A stretch of 64,000 nucleotides of DNA from Synechococcus sp. HJ21-Hayes (GTDB lineage Bacteria > Cyanobacteriota > Cyanobacteriia > PCC-6307 > Cyanobiaceae). The stretch spans positions 62,001 to 126,000 of the forward strand of contig NZ_JAGQBW010000006.1 in the NCBI RefSeq assembly GCF_024345835.1. Reading direction: 5' to 3'. Positions 1 to 7,760 of the stretch are shown piece after piece. The notes under the pieces are model-generated. The model did not search any database. It was not told the DNA's origin and saw only the letters and a list, made by a program, of their open reading frames with translations. Each line of letters begins with the position of its first letter. Positions within the stretch are counted from its first letter, which is position 1. A program made the position numbers and the translations under genes.

Positions 1-278
1 GCGATCGGCCCCGAGTGGCTGATCTTCTGGATCGCCTGCTCCTGCTCGCAGCCACCGGCCAGCAGCTGCTGATCGATCAGGGCCACCGCATCCAGCAGGG
101 CACGGGCGCTCCACACCCCGGCCGGGTGTTGGCGCAGCAGATCCGCCATCGCCCGGCTGATGGCATCCAGACAGGGAACGGTGGCAGGCAGCGCCAGGCA
201 CTGGCGGATGGCCTCCTGGTCTTGCGGTTGCCACGTCGCACCACCTGGGGCGCTGGGCGCATTGCTGCTGGTGCTCAT
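1..278 (-). CDS. Hypothetical phage protein, partial (runs off the left edge)
   Basis: An open frame begins at the ATG whose first base is 278 and runs leftwards without a stop to the window edge, giving 92 residues. Its start overlaps the portal gene stop in an ATGA arrangement, the usual sign of translational coupling in a phage structural operon. The N-terminus reads MSTSSNAPSAPGGATWQPQD, followed by a helix-rich stretch (AIRQCLALPATVPCLDAI, then ALLDAVALIDQQLL). I do not recognise the family. Its place just after the portal suggests a head-assembly or head-tail connector role, but that is inference from gene order only. The full length cannot be known from this window. Confidence 0.6.
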   Translation of the reverse strand, partial: MSTSSNAPSAPGGATWQPQDQEAIRQCLALPATVPCLDAISRAMADLLRQHPAGVWSARALLDAVALIDQQLLAGGCEQEQAIQKISHSGPI

Positions 279-1663
279 GCAGAAGCCGGTGCGACACCGG
301 CCAGATCCCCCAGCCATTGCCGCAACGCCTGCTCGCTGACGATGCCGCGCTCATGCAGCTGCAGCATTTCATCCACAGTCGGTTGCGGCTTGGGCGCTGC
401 GGCCAACGGACTGATCTCCACCAGCAATGCCGGACCCTGCGGCAGGGGAACTGGTTCTCCGGTGATTGCGCACCAGTGCTGCAGCAACGACGAAAACATG
501 GAAGCCTTCTGGATCGCCTGGCTCTGCAAGAGCGCATAGGCCTGTGACGCCGCCAGCGAGATTTCAGTGGCGGTACGCGGTTCCCCCTGGGCGCCGGATG
601 GGATCAGGGCGTCACGGCGCATGCCCTGGTCGAGGGACTCCAGCCAAGCGCGGTGCTCAGCCAGGGAGCGGGCCTGGATCTCCACGAACTGGAAGCTGGC
701 CCCCTCGGGCAGATCAATCACGCTGTTGGGGCCAAGCACCACCGGCTCGCTGGTGCCACTGCCCATGGGACCGACGACCCCTGTACGCACACCCACCGGC
801 AGGGCTGTTCGGTACAGCAGCTCCTGGTAGTCGCTCTGGCAGCGGAAGTGGTTGAGGTATTGATGCGCCAGGCCCAGGTGCGGTAGGTCACCCTCGCCAA
901 AGGCAGCGCCGTCACTGGCGTACCAGATCAGGGGCAGCTGGCTGAAGCCCCTGTAGTGCTGCAGATCCGTGCGTTGCGGGTGCCAGCCCAATGGGGTCTG
1001 CGGGTCTGCCACCAGCTCGATGGTTTCGAGGCTCATGCCCTCGCCATCGAGCGCCACGGACCCGTAGAGCCACGGATGCTGAGGTCGGTCCGGCTCGAGT
1101 AGCTCGCCTTGGGCCTTGGGGTTGGCCAGCCGGAAGCTGACCGCGTCAGGCAAGGACTGGGGGCCAGGCAGGTGCCAGTTCAGAACATCGCGGCGCTCCA
1201 GCAGCGCCAGACGCGGCAGGGAAAGGCGATCACCACGGCGCAGCGCCTGCTGCCGGTCGCCCTCACTGGGCCAGAGGTGCTGTGGAGGCAGGACGCCAAT
1301 CAGTGCGGCTCCATCGCGGAGCACCAGCACATCGGCCCGTTCAAGGAATACGCCCAGGTCCGTGCCGCGTCCATCCACATCACTGATCACCGCCTGCAGC
1401 GAGGCCGGCAGCTCACGCCAATGGCTGGAAGCCAGCATCCCCGCGAAGGTGCGCAGCGCATCGCGGAAGAAGCCGGAGGGCAGAGCCGCCTCCAGCCGTC
1501 GGCGGTAGGCAGTTTCCGGTTCGCGTTCACCGCGGGGGAGGTAGTGCTCCTTGCGGCCAGCGAGGAGATCCCAGCAGTCCTGGATCAGCTCCAGGCGGGG
1601 AAGCAGTGCGGCCAGGGTGGGATGCAGAGGCCAGGGGATTAAATCCAGAGCAAACTGGGACAA
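275..1663 (-). CDS. Phage portal-like protein (DUF4055 type)
   Basis: This 462-residue protein resembles the DUF4055 family, which is annotated as portal-like in many phages. Portal proteins form the dodecameric ring at one capsid vertex through which terminase pumps DNA. The visible hallmark is the N-terminal segment CWDLLAGRKEHYLPRGE followed by a Leu/Arg-rich helix and the GFFRDALRTFAGMLASS stretch (roughly residues 30-80). A later helical region, AHRAWLESLDQGMRRDAL, precedes the Ser/Ala-rich TATEISLAASQAYALLQSQ segment, as expected for the stem and wing helices. The gene lies downstream of terminase in transcription order but is separated from it by a sigma-like gene and cargo genes. The downstream partial gene overlaps its stop by four bases. 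Confidence 0.75.
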   Translation of the reverse strand: MSQFALDLIPWPLHPTLAALLPRLELIQDCWDLLAGRKEHYLPRGEREPETAYRRRLEAALPSGFFRDALRTFAGMLASSHWRELPASLQAVISDVDGRGTDLGVFLERADVLVLRDGAALIGVLPPQHLWPSEGDRQQALRRGDRLSLPRLALLERRDVLNWHLPGPQSLPDAVSFRLANPKAQGELLEPDRPQHPWLYGSVALDGEGMSLETIELVADPQTPLGWHPQRTDLQHYRGFSQLPLIWYASDGAAFGEGDLPHLGLAHQYLNHFRCQSDYQELLYRTALPVGVRTGVVGPMGSGTSEPVVLGPNSVIDLPEGASFQFVEIQARSLAEHRAWLESLDQGMRRDALIPSGAQGEPRTATEISLAASQAYALLQSQAIQKASMFSSLLQHWCAITGEPVPLPQGPALLVEISPLAAAPKPQPTVDEMLQLHERGIVSEQALRQWLGDLAGVAPASA

Positions 1664-2027
1664 GCCCGATCAGCGGCTGCTGGCTATTGCCGGTGCTCCC
1701 TGCGCTGAACCGCAGGCCCCCCGAGCCGGAAAGCGTGATGCACCTGAGCCAAGTCCTTGGGGCTGGATGGTTCTCAGTCCCGCGAACCACACCTACGGTT
1801 GACGAGGCTCAACACAACGCCTCTGCTATCACGACCGTCGAGGATGCCTTGATTGTCACTCTGCGGCTGGTTATCGAACAACAATCGACACGCCGACGGG
1901 GTCCTCGGAACCGTCGAATACCAAGCTGGATTGACAGGTGAGGTTCTTCAAAGCTAGTACTGTGTGTTCGTCGTGTGCTTATTGCCTTGCCGTGCCGGCT
2001 ATGCTTGAGATTGCTCACAGCTAACCA
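1664..2027. other. Intergenic gap upstream of the cargo block, no gene supported
   Basis: These 364 bases separate the portal gene start (minus strand) from the first cargo ORF (plus strand). All open frames here are short, arginine- and serine-rich and lack a ribosome site, so I call none. The divergent orientation means the gap must hold promoters for both sides. The only candidate I can point to is a TATGCT -10-like hexamer at 2000-2005 preceding the ATG at 2028, without a convincing -35. Base composition shifts from GC-rich on the left to A+T-richer on the right inside this gap. Confidence 0.4.
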
Positions 2028-2177
2028 ATGGCCAACCAAGATAATCGCCAACATCGGCTAGACGAAGACTTCAGAAGGTCTTTTAATCATGAGAACAAGA
2101 ATAAGCCATCAGGCGAGCCTCCCTTAAAGCTCAAGAAATCAGAGCAAAATGGGCCGAAGAAAGATCCAAACAAGTAA
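2028..2177 (+). CDS. Small charged protein, 49 aa, cargo block
   Basis: A short ORF starts MANQDNRQHRLDEDFRRSFN and ends in a lysine-rich tail (LKLKKSEQNGPKKDPNK). It has no hydrophobic segment and is likely a disordered or nucleic-acid- or protein-binding peptide. It ends 21 bases before the DUF6338-like gene on the same strand, so the two are probably co-transcribed and could be a functional pair. Its A+T-richer codon use matches the two genes that follow and differs from the phage core genes around it. I do not recognise a family. The main doubt is whether so short a frame is translated; spacing and strand support it. Confidence 0.5.
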   Translation: MANQDNRQHRLDEDFRRSFNHENKNKPSGEPPLKLKKSEQNGPKKDPNK

Positions 2178-2198
2178 ATAGGCGGCGCATCCGTTTCA

Positions 2199-2828
2199 AT
2201 GGTATCTGCTTCACAGGTTGCCGACTTTATCGCATTGGTAGCACCGGGCTTTATCGCTGTAGAGGTCTTCAGATCAGCCTATCCGGTCAAGACTCGCTCG
2301 GACAAGTCTGATCTTTACTTATATGTAGTCTATAGCCTTGTTTGCGCGTCTATTCTTTCCCTGCTTTCACAGCGCTCTTCAATCTTATTACTTGGTCTTA
2401 AGGTCCCGTCCAGGGGTACTACTTTCTATCCTTTTGTTCTGCTAGTAGTTGGATGGCTTGTTGGCCAAGGCTGCGTCATCTATTGCTGGAGTCGACATCG
2501 GCTTTCTAAAGCATGTCGGCATCTCAGCTGGTTGCGACCTGATCCTCAGAATACATGGAATAGGATTAATAGCGATTTTGACAATCAGTGGGCATACGTC
2601 TTTCTCAAGGATGGTTCGGTTTATTTGGGGTATATCAGGTTCTGGAACTTTGATCCAGATTCCCAGGCTCAGGATTTCTTTCTTGGCAGCGCCAGGCGAG
2701 TCGATGAATCAATTGATGTTAGAGGTCGAAAGTCGTCCGAATGGAAAGAGAGATATCTGATTGGAACTGGCGTTTATATCAATACTTCCGAGGTTTCGCG
2801 CATAGAGCTTCATGCCTCTTTTGAATAA
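2199..2828 (+). CDS. DUF6338-like membrane protein
   Basis: A 209-residue protein with three predicted membrane segments in its N-terminal half (about residues 7-24, 40-57 and 78-97) and a soluble C-terminal half. The C-terminal half contains the pattern WAYVFLKDGSVYLGYIRFW, then an acidic stretch and TGVYINTSEVSRIEL, which I associate with the uncharacterised DUF6338 family. That fold suggests a small beta-rich cytoplasmic domain carried on a membrane anchor. Biochemical function is unknown. It follows the 49-aa ORF closely and precedes the HEPN-like gene by 126 bases. Its setting, an A+T-richer insert between phage structural genes, is typical of morons or defence cargo. The family call is from memory of the pattern and should be confirmed by a profile search. 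Confidence 0.65.
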   Translation: MVSASQVADFIALVAPGFIAVEVFRSAYPVKTRSDKSDLYLYVVYSLVCASILSLLSQRSSILLLGLKVPSRGTTFYPFVLLVVGWLVGQGCVIYCWSRHRLSKACRHLSWLRPDPQNTWNRINSDFDNQWAYVFLKDGSVYLGYIRFWNFDPDSQAQDFFLGSARRVDESIDVRGRKSSEWKERYLIGTGVYINTSEVSRIELHASFE

Positions 2829-2954
2829 TCATTTTTGGCAATGCGCAATCCAATATCCAGATGCAGAAGACGGGAGCATAGGGATCCTTGTCATCTCCAG
2901 GGCTTCTCTCCCGCTTCTGATCTGGTGCGTTAGGGGTAAAGAGGTTCCGAGGCA

Positions 2955-3890
2955 ATGAACAGAAGTGGCATGGATGCTCTAGAAAAACATTTCAATCAAT
3001 GGAAGCAAATATCTAATCGACTTCAAGGGCAATTAGGGTCAGTCCTGGAAGCGCAGAGGGCCCTAGAAAAGGCCGTGTGTCCAACTCTTGAGCTTCAGAA
3101 AGTACTTAAGTCACCATTAGAACCCTTTCTTGAAGAGCAAAGGAGGCTGCAGAAGGCATTCGAAGGCATAAAACTGCCAACCCGTAATCTGCCTGACTTA
3201 AGTCCTTTTGCGAAACAAATACAACAGTATCAAAAGTCTCTCGGTGGCATCATTAGTCCCGCCTTTACGGAATTGCAGCGTTCTTTTAAAGAGCTGCCGC
3301 CAAAAATACAAGAAGCCCTGCTATTGCTGGCTCAACACGGTTGGTACTTAGATTTCAATATGCCGCTTCCAAGCCTTTTGGAAATAAAAAAGGCAATATC
3401 GAGTGGCGAAATCGAAGAGGTCGAAGAAGCTCTAGTAGAGTATTTTGAGAGCCAGCTAGATGAAGTCGAAAAGTCCTTTGACGCCAGGTTTCCTCATAGA
3501 TCTCATATTATAAGCTCTGCCATCAAGGCTCATCGCAATGGTGAGTACTTCTTGTCCATCCCTGTTTTGCTCGCTCAAACAGACGGAATATGCAAAGAAG
3601 TAGTTGATCAATATCTTTTCATGAAAAAGGGCAGAAAGCCTCGTACAGCGATATATGTTGAGCAAGTCGCAGCGGATACCTATAAAGCTGCACTGCTGAG
3701 CCCGCTGGCAGCAAGCACCCCAATAAGTGCATCTGTGGATGAGCGAGAAGAAGGCTTTAATCTGCTCAATAGGCATATGGTATTGCATGGAGAGTCCCTA
3801 GATTATGGAAGCAAAGTAAATGGCCTCAAGGCTTTATCGTTAATAAACTATGTATCACAGGCATTGGAAATAGATGCAGGCTACCCCTAG
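2955..3890 (+). CDS. HEPN-like protein with N-terminal coiled coil, candidate RNase effector
   Basis: A 311-residue protein. Residues 1-120 are rich in Glu, Gln, Lys and Leu with heptad-like spacing, so they are probably helical or coiled coil. The C-terminal half (about 180-305) is all-helical and contains AHRNGEYFLSIPVLLAQTDG and then NRHMVLHGESLDYG. Within that, R273 and H278 form an R-X4-H motif, the catalytic signature of many HEPN-superfamily ribonucleases found in toxin, abortive-infection and CRISPR-associated proteins. The surrounding pattern matches a widespread group of hypothetical HEPN proteins. No signal peptide or membrane segment is seen. It is the last of three same-strand A+T-richer genes. 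An effector role in anti-phage defence is inference; the HEPN-like motif is directly visible. Confidence 0.65.
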   Translation: MNRSGMDALEKHFNQWKQISNRLQGQLGSVLEAQRALEKAVCPTLELQKVLKSPLEPFLEEQRRLQKAFEGIKLPTRNLPDLSPFAKQIQQYQKSLGGIISPAFTELQRSFKELPPKIQEALLLLAQHGWYLDFNMPLPSLLEIKKAISSGEIEEVEEALVEYFESQLDEVEKSFDARFPHRSHIISSAIKAHRNGEYFLSIPVLLAQTDGICKEVVDQYLFMKKGRKPRTAIYVEQVAADTYKAALLSPLAASTPISASVDEREEGFNLLNRHMVLHGESLDYGSKVNGLKALSLINYVSQALEIDAGYP

Positions 3891-3996
3891 CAAGGCCGTA
3901 AACTCGGGCGTACCTTTATTCGCTGCACTCACTTCAAATACGCCGGTTACGGCTGGTGTTCGATCACAATTCTTTTCTCCCTGATCACTCTTGATC

Positions 3997-4533
3997 ATGT
4001 CCAAGCCAACGTGGTCAACCGTTAAATCCGCTGCTTCTGAGCTGAGCCAAAAAGAGCTGCTCAGCCTGGTTGGTGAGCTGTATCGCCTCTCCAAGGGCAA
4101 TCAGGCCTTCCTCCATGCCCGCTTCGCGGATTCGGAAGCTGCCATGGCGGATTGCAAGAAGGTCGTCGCTGAATGCCTGTATCCCGATGTATCGCGTGAT
4201 CACCCGCTGCAGGTCGCCAAGGCCAAAAAGGCTGTTGCGGATTTCTGCAAGGCGGTTACTGATCCGATCGCCCATGCCGAACTGATGCTGTTCTTCCTGG
4301 AGCAGGGCAATGCCTTCACACTGGAATACGGCGACATCGATGCGGGCTTCTATAGCGCCTTGGTGGCCATGGCCCGCCGCGCTGCCGAGGTGATCTGCAG
4401 CCTGCCCGTCAACCTGCAGGAGCCCTTCATGGAGCGGTTGGGTGAGGTCGTGCGCTCATCTTCGGGTATTGGCTGGGGCTATCACGACGACCTTGCGGAC
4501 ATCTACGCCGCCGCATTTCCTGATCGGCGCTGA
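3997..4533 (+). CDS. Conserved hypothetical soluble protein, 178 aa
   Basis: The protein begins MSKPTWSTVKSAASELSQKE and continues with LLSLVGELYRLSKGNQAFLH. This helix-rich opening is shared by a family of uncharacterised bacterial proteins whose members also carry the later stretch LEYGDIDAGFYSALVAMARR. No catalytic motif, membrane segment or signal peptide is visible. I chose the ATG at 3997; an in-frame TTG two codons earlier is possible but less likely. Codon use is more GC-rich than in the three cargo genes before it, so it may be a separate acquisition. It converges on the sigma-like gene with a 28-base gap. Function unknown. Confidence 0.7.
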   Translation: MSKPTWSTVKSAASELSQKELLSLVGELYRLSKGNQAFLHARFADSEAAMADCKKVVAECLYPDVSRDHPLQVAKAKKAVADFCKAVTDPIAHAELMLFFLEQGNAFTLEYGDIDAGFYSALVAMARRAAEVICSLPVNLQEPFMERLGEVVRSSSGIGWGYHDDLADIYAAAFPDRR

Positions 4534-4561
4534 GGAGATCTGACCCGGACCTGCTCACTGC

Positions 4562-5092
4562 TCATTCCAGCGCTGGATCAGTCTCACGCACCGTCATCGC
4601 CACCACCCGCACGCTGCAGGCCTGGCCGATCTCCCGCCAGCGCTCCAGCGTGATGCCCAGCCGCCCGAGCATCACCTCCAGCGGCTGACCCTCCCCCAAC
4701 AACCTCTGACCACGCACATGCAGCTCCCGCCAGCGGCCCGGCACTGAGATCAGAAAGCCCTTGTCACGCAGGTAGTGGGTGATCTCGCCGTTCACAAAGG
4801 GCCTGGCGTAGGCGATGAAGTGATTGGGGCTGCGGCCGGGGCGGTGGATGTCGTAGCGGCGTGAGGCCTTGATCAGCCCGATCGCTGCCAGCTGCTCCAG
4901 GTCTTCTTTTGGGTGGCCGGTGCGACGGGCGTAGTTGGCCGCCACTTTCGCTGCAAAGGGCAGGTGCTCCATCACCAAGGCATCAGCAGCGGCATGAGGC
5001 GAGCGCAAAGGGCCTCGCGAACGAACCGATGTCTTTACGCGAGCAATGGTCTGCTGGGGCCTGGGGATGTGAGCCTGTGGTGTGGTGCTCAT
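4562..5092 (-). CDS. Short sigma-70-like factor lacking region 4
   Basis: Residues about 40-120 match sigma-70 region 2: LVMEHLPFAAKVAANYARRT is the core-binding 2.1/2.2 helix, EDLEQLAAIGLIKASRRYD is 2.2-2.3, and FIAYARPFVNGEITHYLRDK is the -10-recognition 2.4 helix. A region-3-like segment follows (VPGRWRELHVRGQRLL, then LGRLGITLERWREIGQ). The protein stops at 176 residues with no region 4, so it should bind core polymerase and melt a -10 element but not read a standard -35. It lies immediately downstream of the terminase large subunit (20-base gap) on the same strand, which fits a late-gene regulator. Short sigma-like proteins without region 4 occur in some cyanobacterial and phage genomes. 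Whether this one is active is not shown by sequence. Confidence 0.7.
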   Translation of the reverse strand: MSTTPQAHIPRPQQTIARVKTSVRSRGPLRSPHAAADALVMEHLPFAAKVAANYARRTGHPKEDLEQLAAIGLIKASRRYDIHRPGRSPNHFIAYARPFVNGEITHYLRDKGFLISVPGRWRELHVRGQRLLGEGQPLEVMLGRLGITLERWREIGQACSVRVVAMTVRETDPALE

Positions 5093-5112
5093 CAGAAATG
5101 GGGGGATGTCCT

Positions 5113-6741
5113 TCAGCGGGAGAACAGCAACGGCCGGGGAGTGGCCGTGCCCTGGCTGCGCCAGTGCTGGCTCTGCAGCCAGATCACGCCCTGGCAGAAG
5201 GCATCCACCAGGTCGTCATGAGCCCCGTTGGGAAAACCCAGTAATTCGCTGATCAGGTCGTCATTGCCACGGCGAAACGCCAACTGGCCCGCCTCCATCA
5301 GCGGGGCCACGGCATGGGCGCGGCTCACCTTGCTGCCGGTGGGCCGCACAGCGATCAGGCCAGGGATCTGGCGCCGCAGCAGCTGGCAGACGGCCGGGCC
5401 GTTGGCGGCATCCTCGATCAGCACTGCATCAGGGCTCTGCCCCTGCCCCAGCGCTCCCAGGGTCTGGCCGAGGAAGTTGACCACCCCCGGTAGGTCAAGA
5501 CGATGGTGCTGGCTCCAGATCACCTCGATTCGGTGTTTGTCGTCTCTCTGCGGTTCGGCCGGTGAGCTCGCGCGGGCAGCGCTGGGGTGGAGCTGTTCAC
5601 CCCGTGCCAGGGCCTGGGCTGCAGGGTGGTGGCGGGTCTCCAGATCCGGGAGCAAGCCGAGCAGGCAGAAGCCGCAGTAGTCGTTCTCAGCTCCCCCCTT
5701 GAAGCTCAGGTCGCAGCTCAGCACCACCGCTGCAAAGGGCCGTTGGCTTGCCTGGGGCCTGGGGGCAGGCGTGCCCGCAGTGGTGCGGATCCAGGCGCGT
5801 TGGAACAGCAGGCCCTCTGCCGGTGAGGGGCGCTGCTGGTAAAGCGCGTTCCACCAGTAACTGCCGGCGCGGATACGGATCTGCTCGAGCTCCGCCAGCG
5901 GGAACCGTTCCGGGCAGAGCGGCTCACCGGGCTGTCGCCAGTCCGCCTCGATGCTGCAGGTTGCCGGGAACTTGATCTGCCGCTGGGGCGGTTCAGCAAT
6001 GGCCGGCAGGTTCAGCACCTGCCACTGCTGCGGGGCATTACCGCTTTCCTGCTCCAGCAGCCAGCCGATCAGGTCGTCCTGGTGCCAGCGGGTCAGCACC
6101 ACCACCTGCGCGGCTCCAGCACTGCCGTTCACCCCTGGTTCAGCGCGGGTGAGCCAGACAGACTGAAACCACTCGATCAGCTTCTGGCGTTGCCCGGCGG
6201 AGTTGGCATCTTCTGGGCCCTTGTAGGGGTCATCGATGATCCCCAGCGCGTAGCCCTTGCCGGTGAAGGGCCCGCGCACACCGGCAGCGATGCAGCCGCC
6301 CCGCTCGGGCGTCAGCCAGTTGCCAACGGCGGTGGAGTCCTTCGAGAGGGGGTGACCGACGGCGCGGTAGTAGTGCCGCGCCTCACGGCTATGGGCATAG
6401 GCCAGCTCCGCCGAATAGGAGGCGATCGCGCAGAAGCGTGTTGGGTAGCGGCTCACCCAGTAGGCCGGGAACAGTTTCGAGACGAGGAGTGATTTGCCCA
6501 GCCGCGGGGGGCAGCAAACGATCAGGCGGTTGAGCTCGCCATCGGCCACCCGTTGCAGCAGGGCGATCAGGCGCTCGGCCCAGGTGTGGAAGGCGTAGCC
6601 GGGATAAGCGGCCACGATGAAGTCACGGAAGGCCTGGTGGGCCTGGGGGCCGTTCAGCTGGCGGCAGGGGTCAGGAACATCCAACAGGCCCCAATCGGCC
6701 CAGCGGTCGCTGGCCGGATCGAGAAGCAGGCCGGCCATCAA
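5113..6741 (-). CDS. terL: Phage terminase large subunit
   Basis: This is the DNA-packaging motor and nuclease of the phage. The N-terminal ATPase has a Walker A variant CPPRLGKS (residues 77-84) and a Walker-B-like LGIIDDP segment (about 166-172). The C-terminal nuclease domain has the acidic positions expected of the RNase-H-like fold: VVLSCDLSFKG (first Asp), VLIEDAANGPAV (Glu-Asp) and GFPNGAHDDLVDAF (terminal Asp pair). Its 542 residues are in the normal range. The start overlaps the stop of the small-subunit gene by four bases. All expected motifs are intact, so the gene appears functional. Confidence 0.93.
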   Translation of the reverse strand: MMAGLLLDPASDRWADWGLLDVPDPCRQLNGPQAHQAFRDFIVAAYPGYAFHTWAERLIALLQRVADGELNRLIVCCPPRLGKSLLVSKLFPAYWVSRYPTRFCAIASYSAELAYAHSREARHYYRAVGHPLSKDSTAVGNWLTPERGGCIAAGVRGPFTGKGYALGIIDDPYKGPEDANSAGQRQKLIEWFQSVWLTRAEPGVNGSAGAAQVVVLTRWHQDDLIGWLLEQESGNAPQQWQVLNLPAIAEPPQRQIKFPATCSIEADWRQPGEPLCPERFPLAELEQIRIRAGSYWWNALYQQRPSPAEGLLFQRAWIRTTAGTPAPRPQASQRPFAAVVLSCDLSFKGGAENDYCGFCLLGLLPDLETRHHPAAQALARGEQLHPSAARASSPAEPQRDDKHRIEVIWSQHHRLDLPGVVNFLGQTLGALGQGQSPDAVLIEDAANGPAVCQLLRRQIPGLIAVRPTGSKVSRAHAVAPLMEAGQLAFRRGNDDLISELLGFPNGAHDDLVDAFCQGVIWLQSQHWRSQGTATPRPLLFSR

Positions 6742-7277
6742 CTTCTGGCCCCGCCCCCATGGGGCTCGGGGGGTTTGATCGGTGCCCGCAGCAGTCCGCC
6801 GATCTCGGCGATCACCCGAAAGGCGCCGACTGCAGCTGAGAACTGCTCAGCATCCATGGCCCGGCGGGCGCAGTCATTGAGGGCAAAGATCTGCTCGGCC
6901 TGATGGCGGCGCCGGTCGGAGATCAGCTCCTCCACCATCCGCTCGCGGGCCAGGTTGAGGTAGCGATTGATCGTCTGGGTGTTCTTCACCCCCCAGCTTT
7001 CACGAGCTTTTTCGGCGATCAGCGCCAGCGGAACGCGCTGGGCGATCCAAAGCTGCGCTTCTGCCACACGCCGCTCCACCTCAAAACGCGAGGGCCGAGG
7101 GGGTGGTTGCAAAGCCAGGCCCCGCGTGCGGCGCGGGGGATTGGCATGCCCGATCGGGCGGGCGGGGTCCGTGGGCTCATACAGCGGCTGGCCGTTGTCG
7201 TCTTCTGCGCTGGCAGCAGAGCGCAGCTCTTCCACTGGATCTGCGGCGCTGTGGTGTTGGCGGGAGTGCAGCGCCAT
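6738..7277 (-). CDS. Phage terminase small subunit-like protein
   Basis: Encoded directly before terL and overlapping it by four bases. The start chosen is the ATG at 7277 (MALHSRQHHS), four bases after the previous gene's stop; a longer frame starting at 7313 would overlap that gene and is less likely. After a Pro/Arg-rich N-terminus of about 60 residues, the protein has a helix-turn-helix-like core (EAQLWIAQRVPLALIAEKAR, then WGVKNTQTINRYLNLARERM). Such a core fits recognition of packaging sites by TerS. The C-terminal helices (FSAAVGAFRVIAEIGGLLRA) would be for oligomerisation. Sequence alone gives weak family evidence; position and HTH support the call. Confidence 0.72.
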   Translation of the reverse strand: MALHSRQHHSAADPVEELRSAASAEDDNGQPLYEPTDPARPIGHANPPRRTRGLALQPPPRPSRFEVERRVAEAQLWIAQRVPLALIAEKARESWGVKNTQTINRYLNLARERMVEELISDRRRHQAEQIFALNDCARRAMDAEQFSAAVGAFRVIAEIGGLLRAPIKPPEPHGGGARS

Positions 7278-7281
7278 GGGC

Positions 7282-7656
7282 TCAGAACGGCAGTGCCGGC
7301 GTCTTGGGGGCACGGATGGTCCAGAAGGGTTTGCCGCGCTTTTCGGTGGCGCTGCCCTGCTGGATGGCGTTCTCCTTGGCAGCCTTGAGCTGCTGCTCGA
7401 TCTGCTGCACTGCTGGCGGGAAGTCGTAGCTCAGCCGCCCGGGGCTGTGGGCAAAAGCCCAGTCGTTGTGGGAGAAGGCTGGATCCAGCTCGCCGGTGGC
7501 CATTGCCGCGTTGAGGGCCTCCAGCAGGGGCTCGAGTTGCTGCTCCAGCTGCCTCTGCTGGGCCTTGATCGCGGTGACGGCATCGAGCAGGGCATCGAGA
7601 TCAGCCGCCTCTGCGGGGGGGGCAGGAGTTGCAGCAGCGAGCAGGAGGTCCGCCAT
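7282..7656 (-). CDS. Hypothetical phage protein, helical, 124 aa
   Basis: A 124-residue protein with a long helical middle (ALLDAVTAIKAQQRQLEQQL) likely to be coiled coil. Its C-terminal part carries SYDFPPAVQQIEQQLKAAKE and KRGKPFWTIRAPK, a pattern seen in small phage proteins of replication or recombination regions. It lies between the terminase small subunit and the RecB-type nuclease on the same strand. I cannot assign a function. The in-frame ATG at 7656 is the only good start. It lacks membrane or secretion signals. Confidence 0.65.
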   Translation of the reverse strand: MADLLLAAATPAPPAEAADLDALLDAVTAIKAQQRQLEQQLEPLLEALNAAMATGELDPAFSHNDWAFAHSPGRLSYDFPPAVQQIEQQLKAAKENAIQQGSATEKRGKPFWTIRAPKTPALPF

Positions 7657-7760
7657 CCGAGGTCACCAGATCAAGAGCCCAGATGATTCCGAGCCTGCTC
7701 AATCTAGCGGCTCTGTATTGCAAGCCAGTGCCCTGGCCGGCCTCGCGGCTGTCTGGGTGA

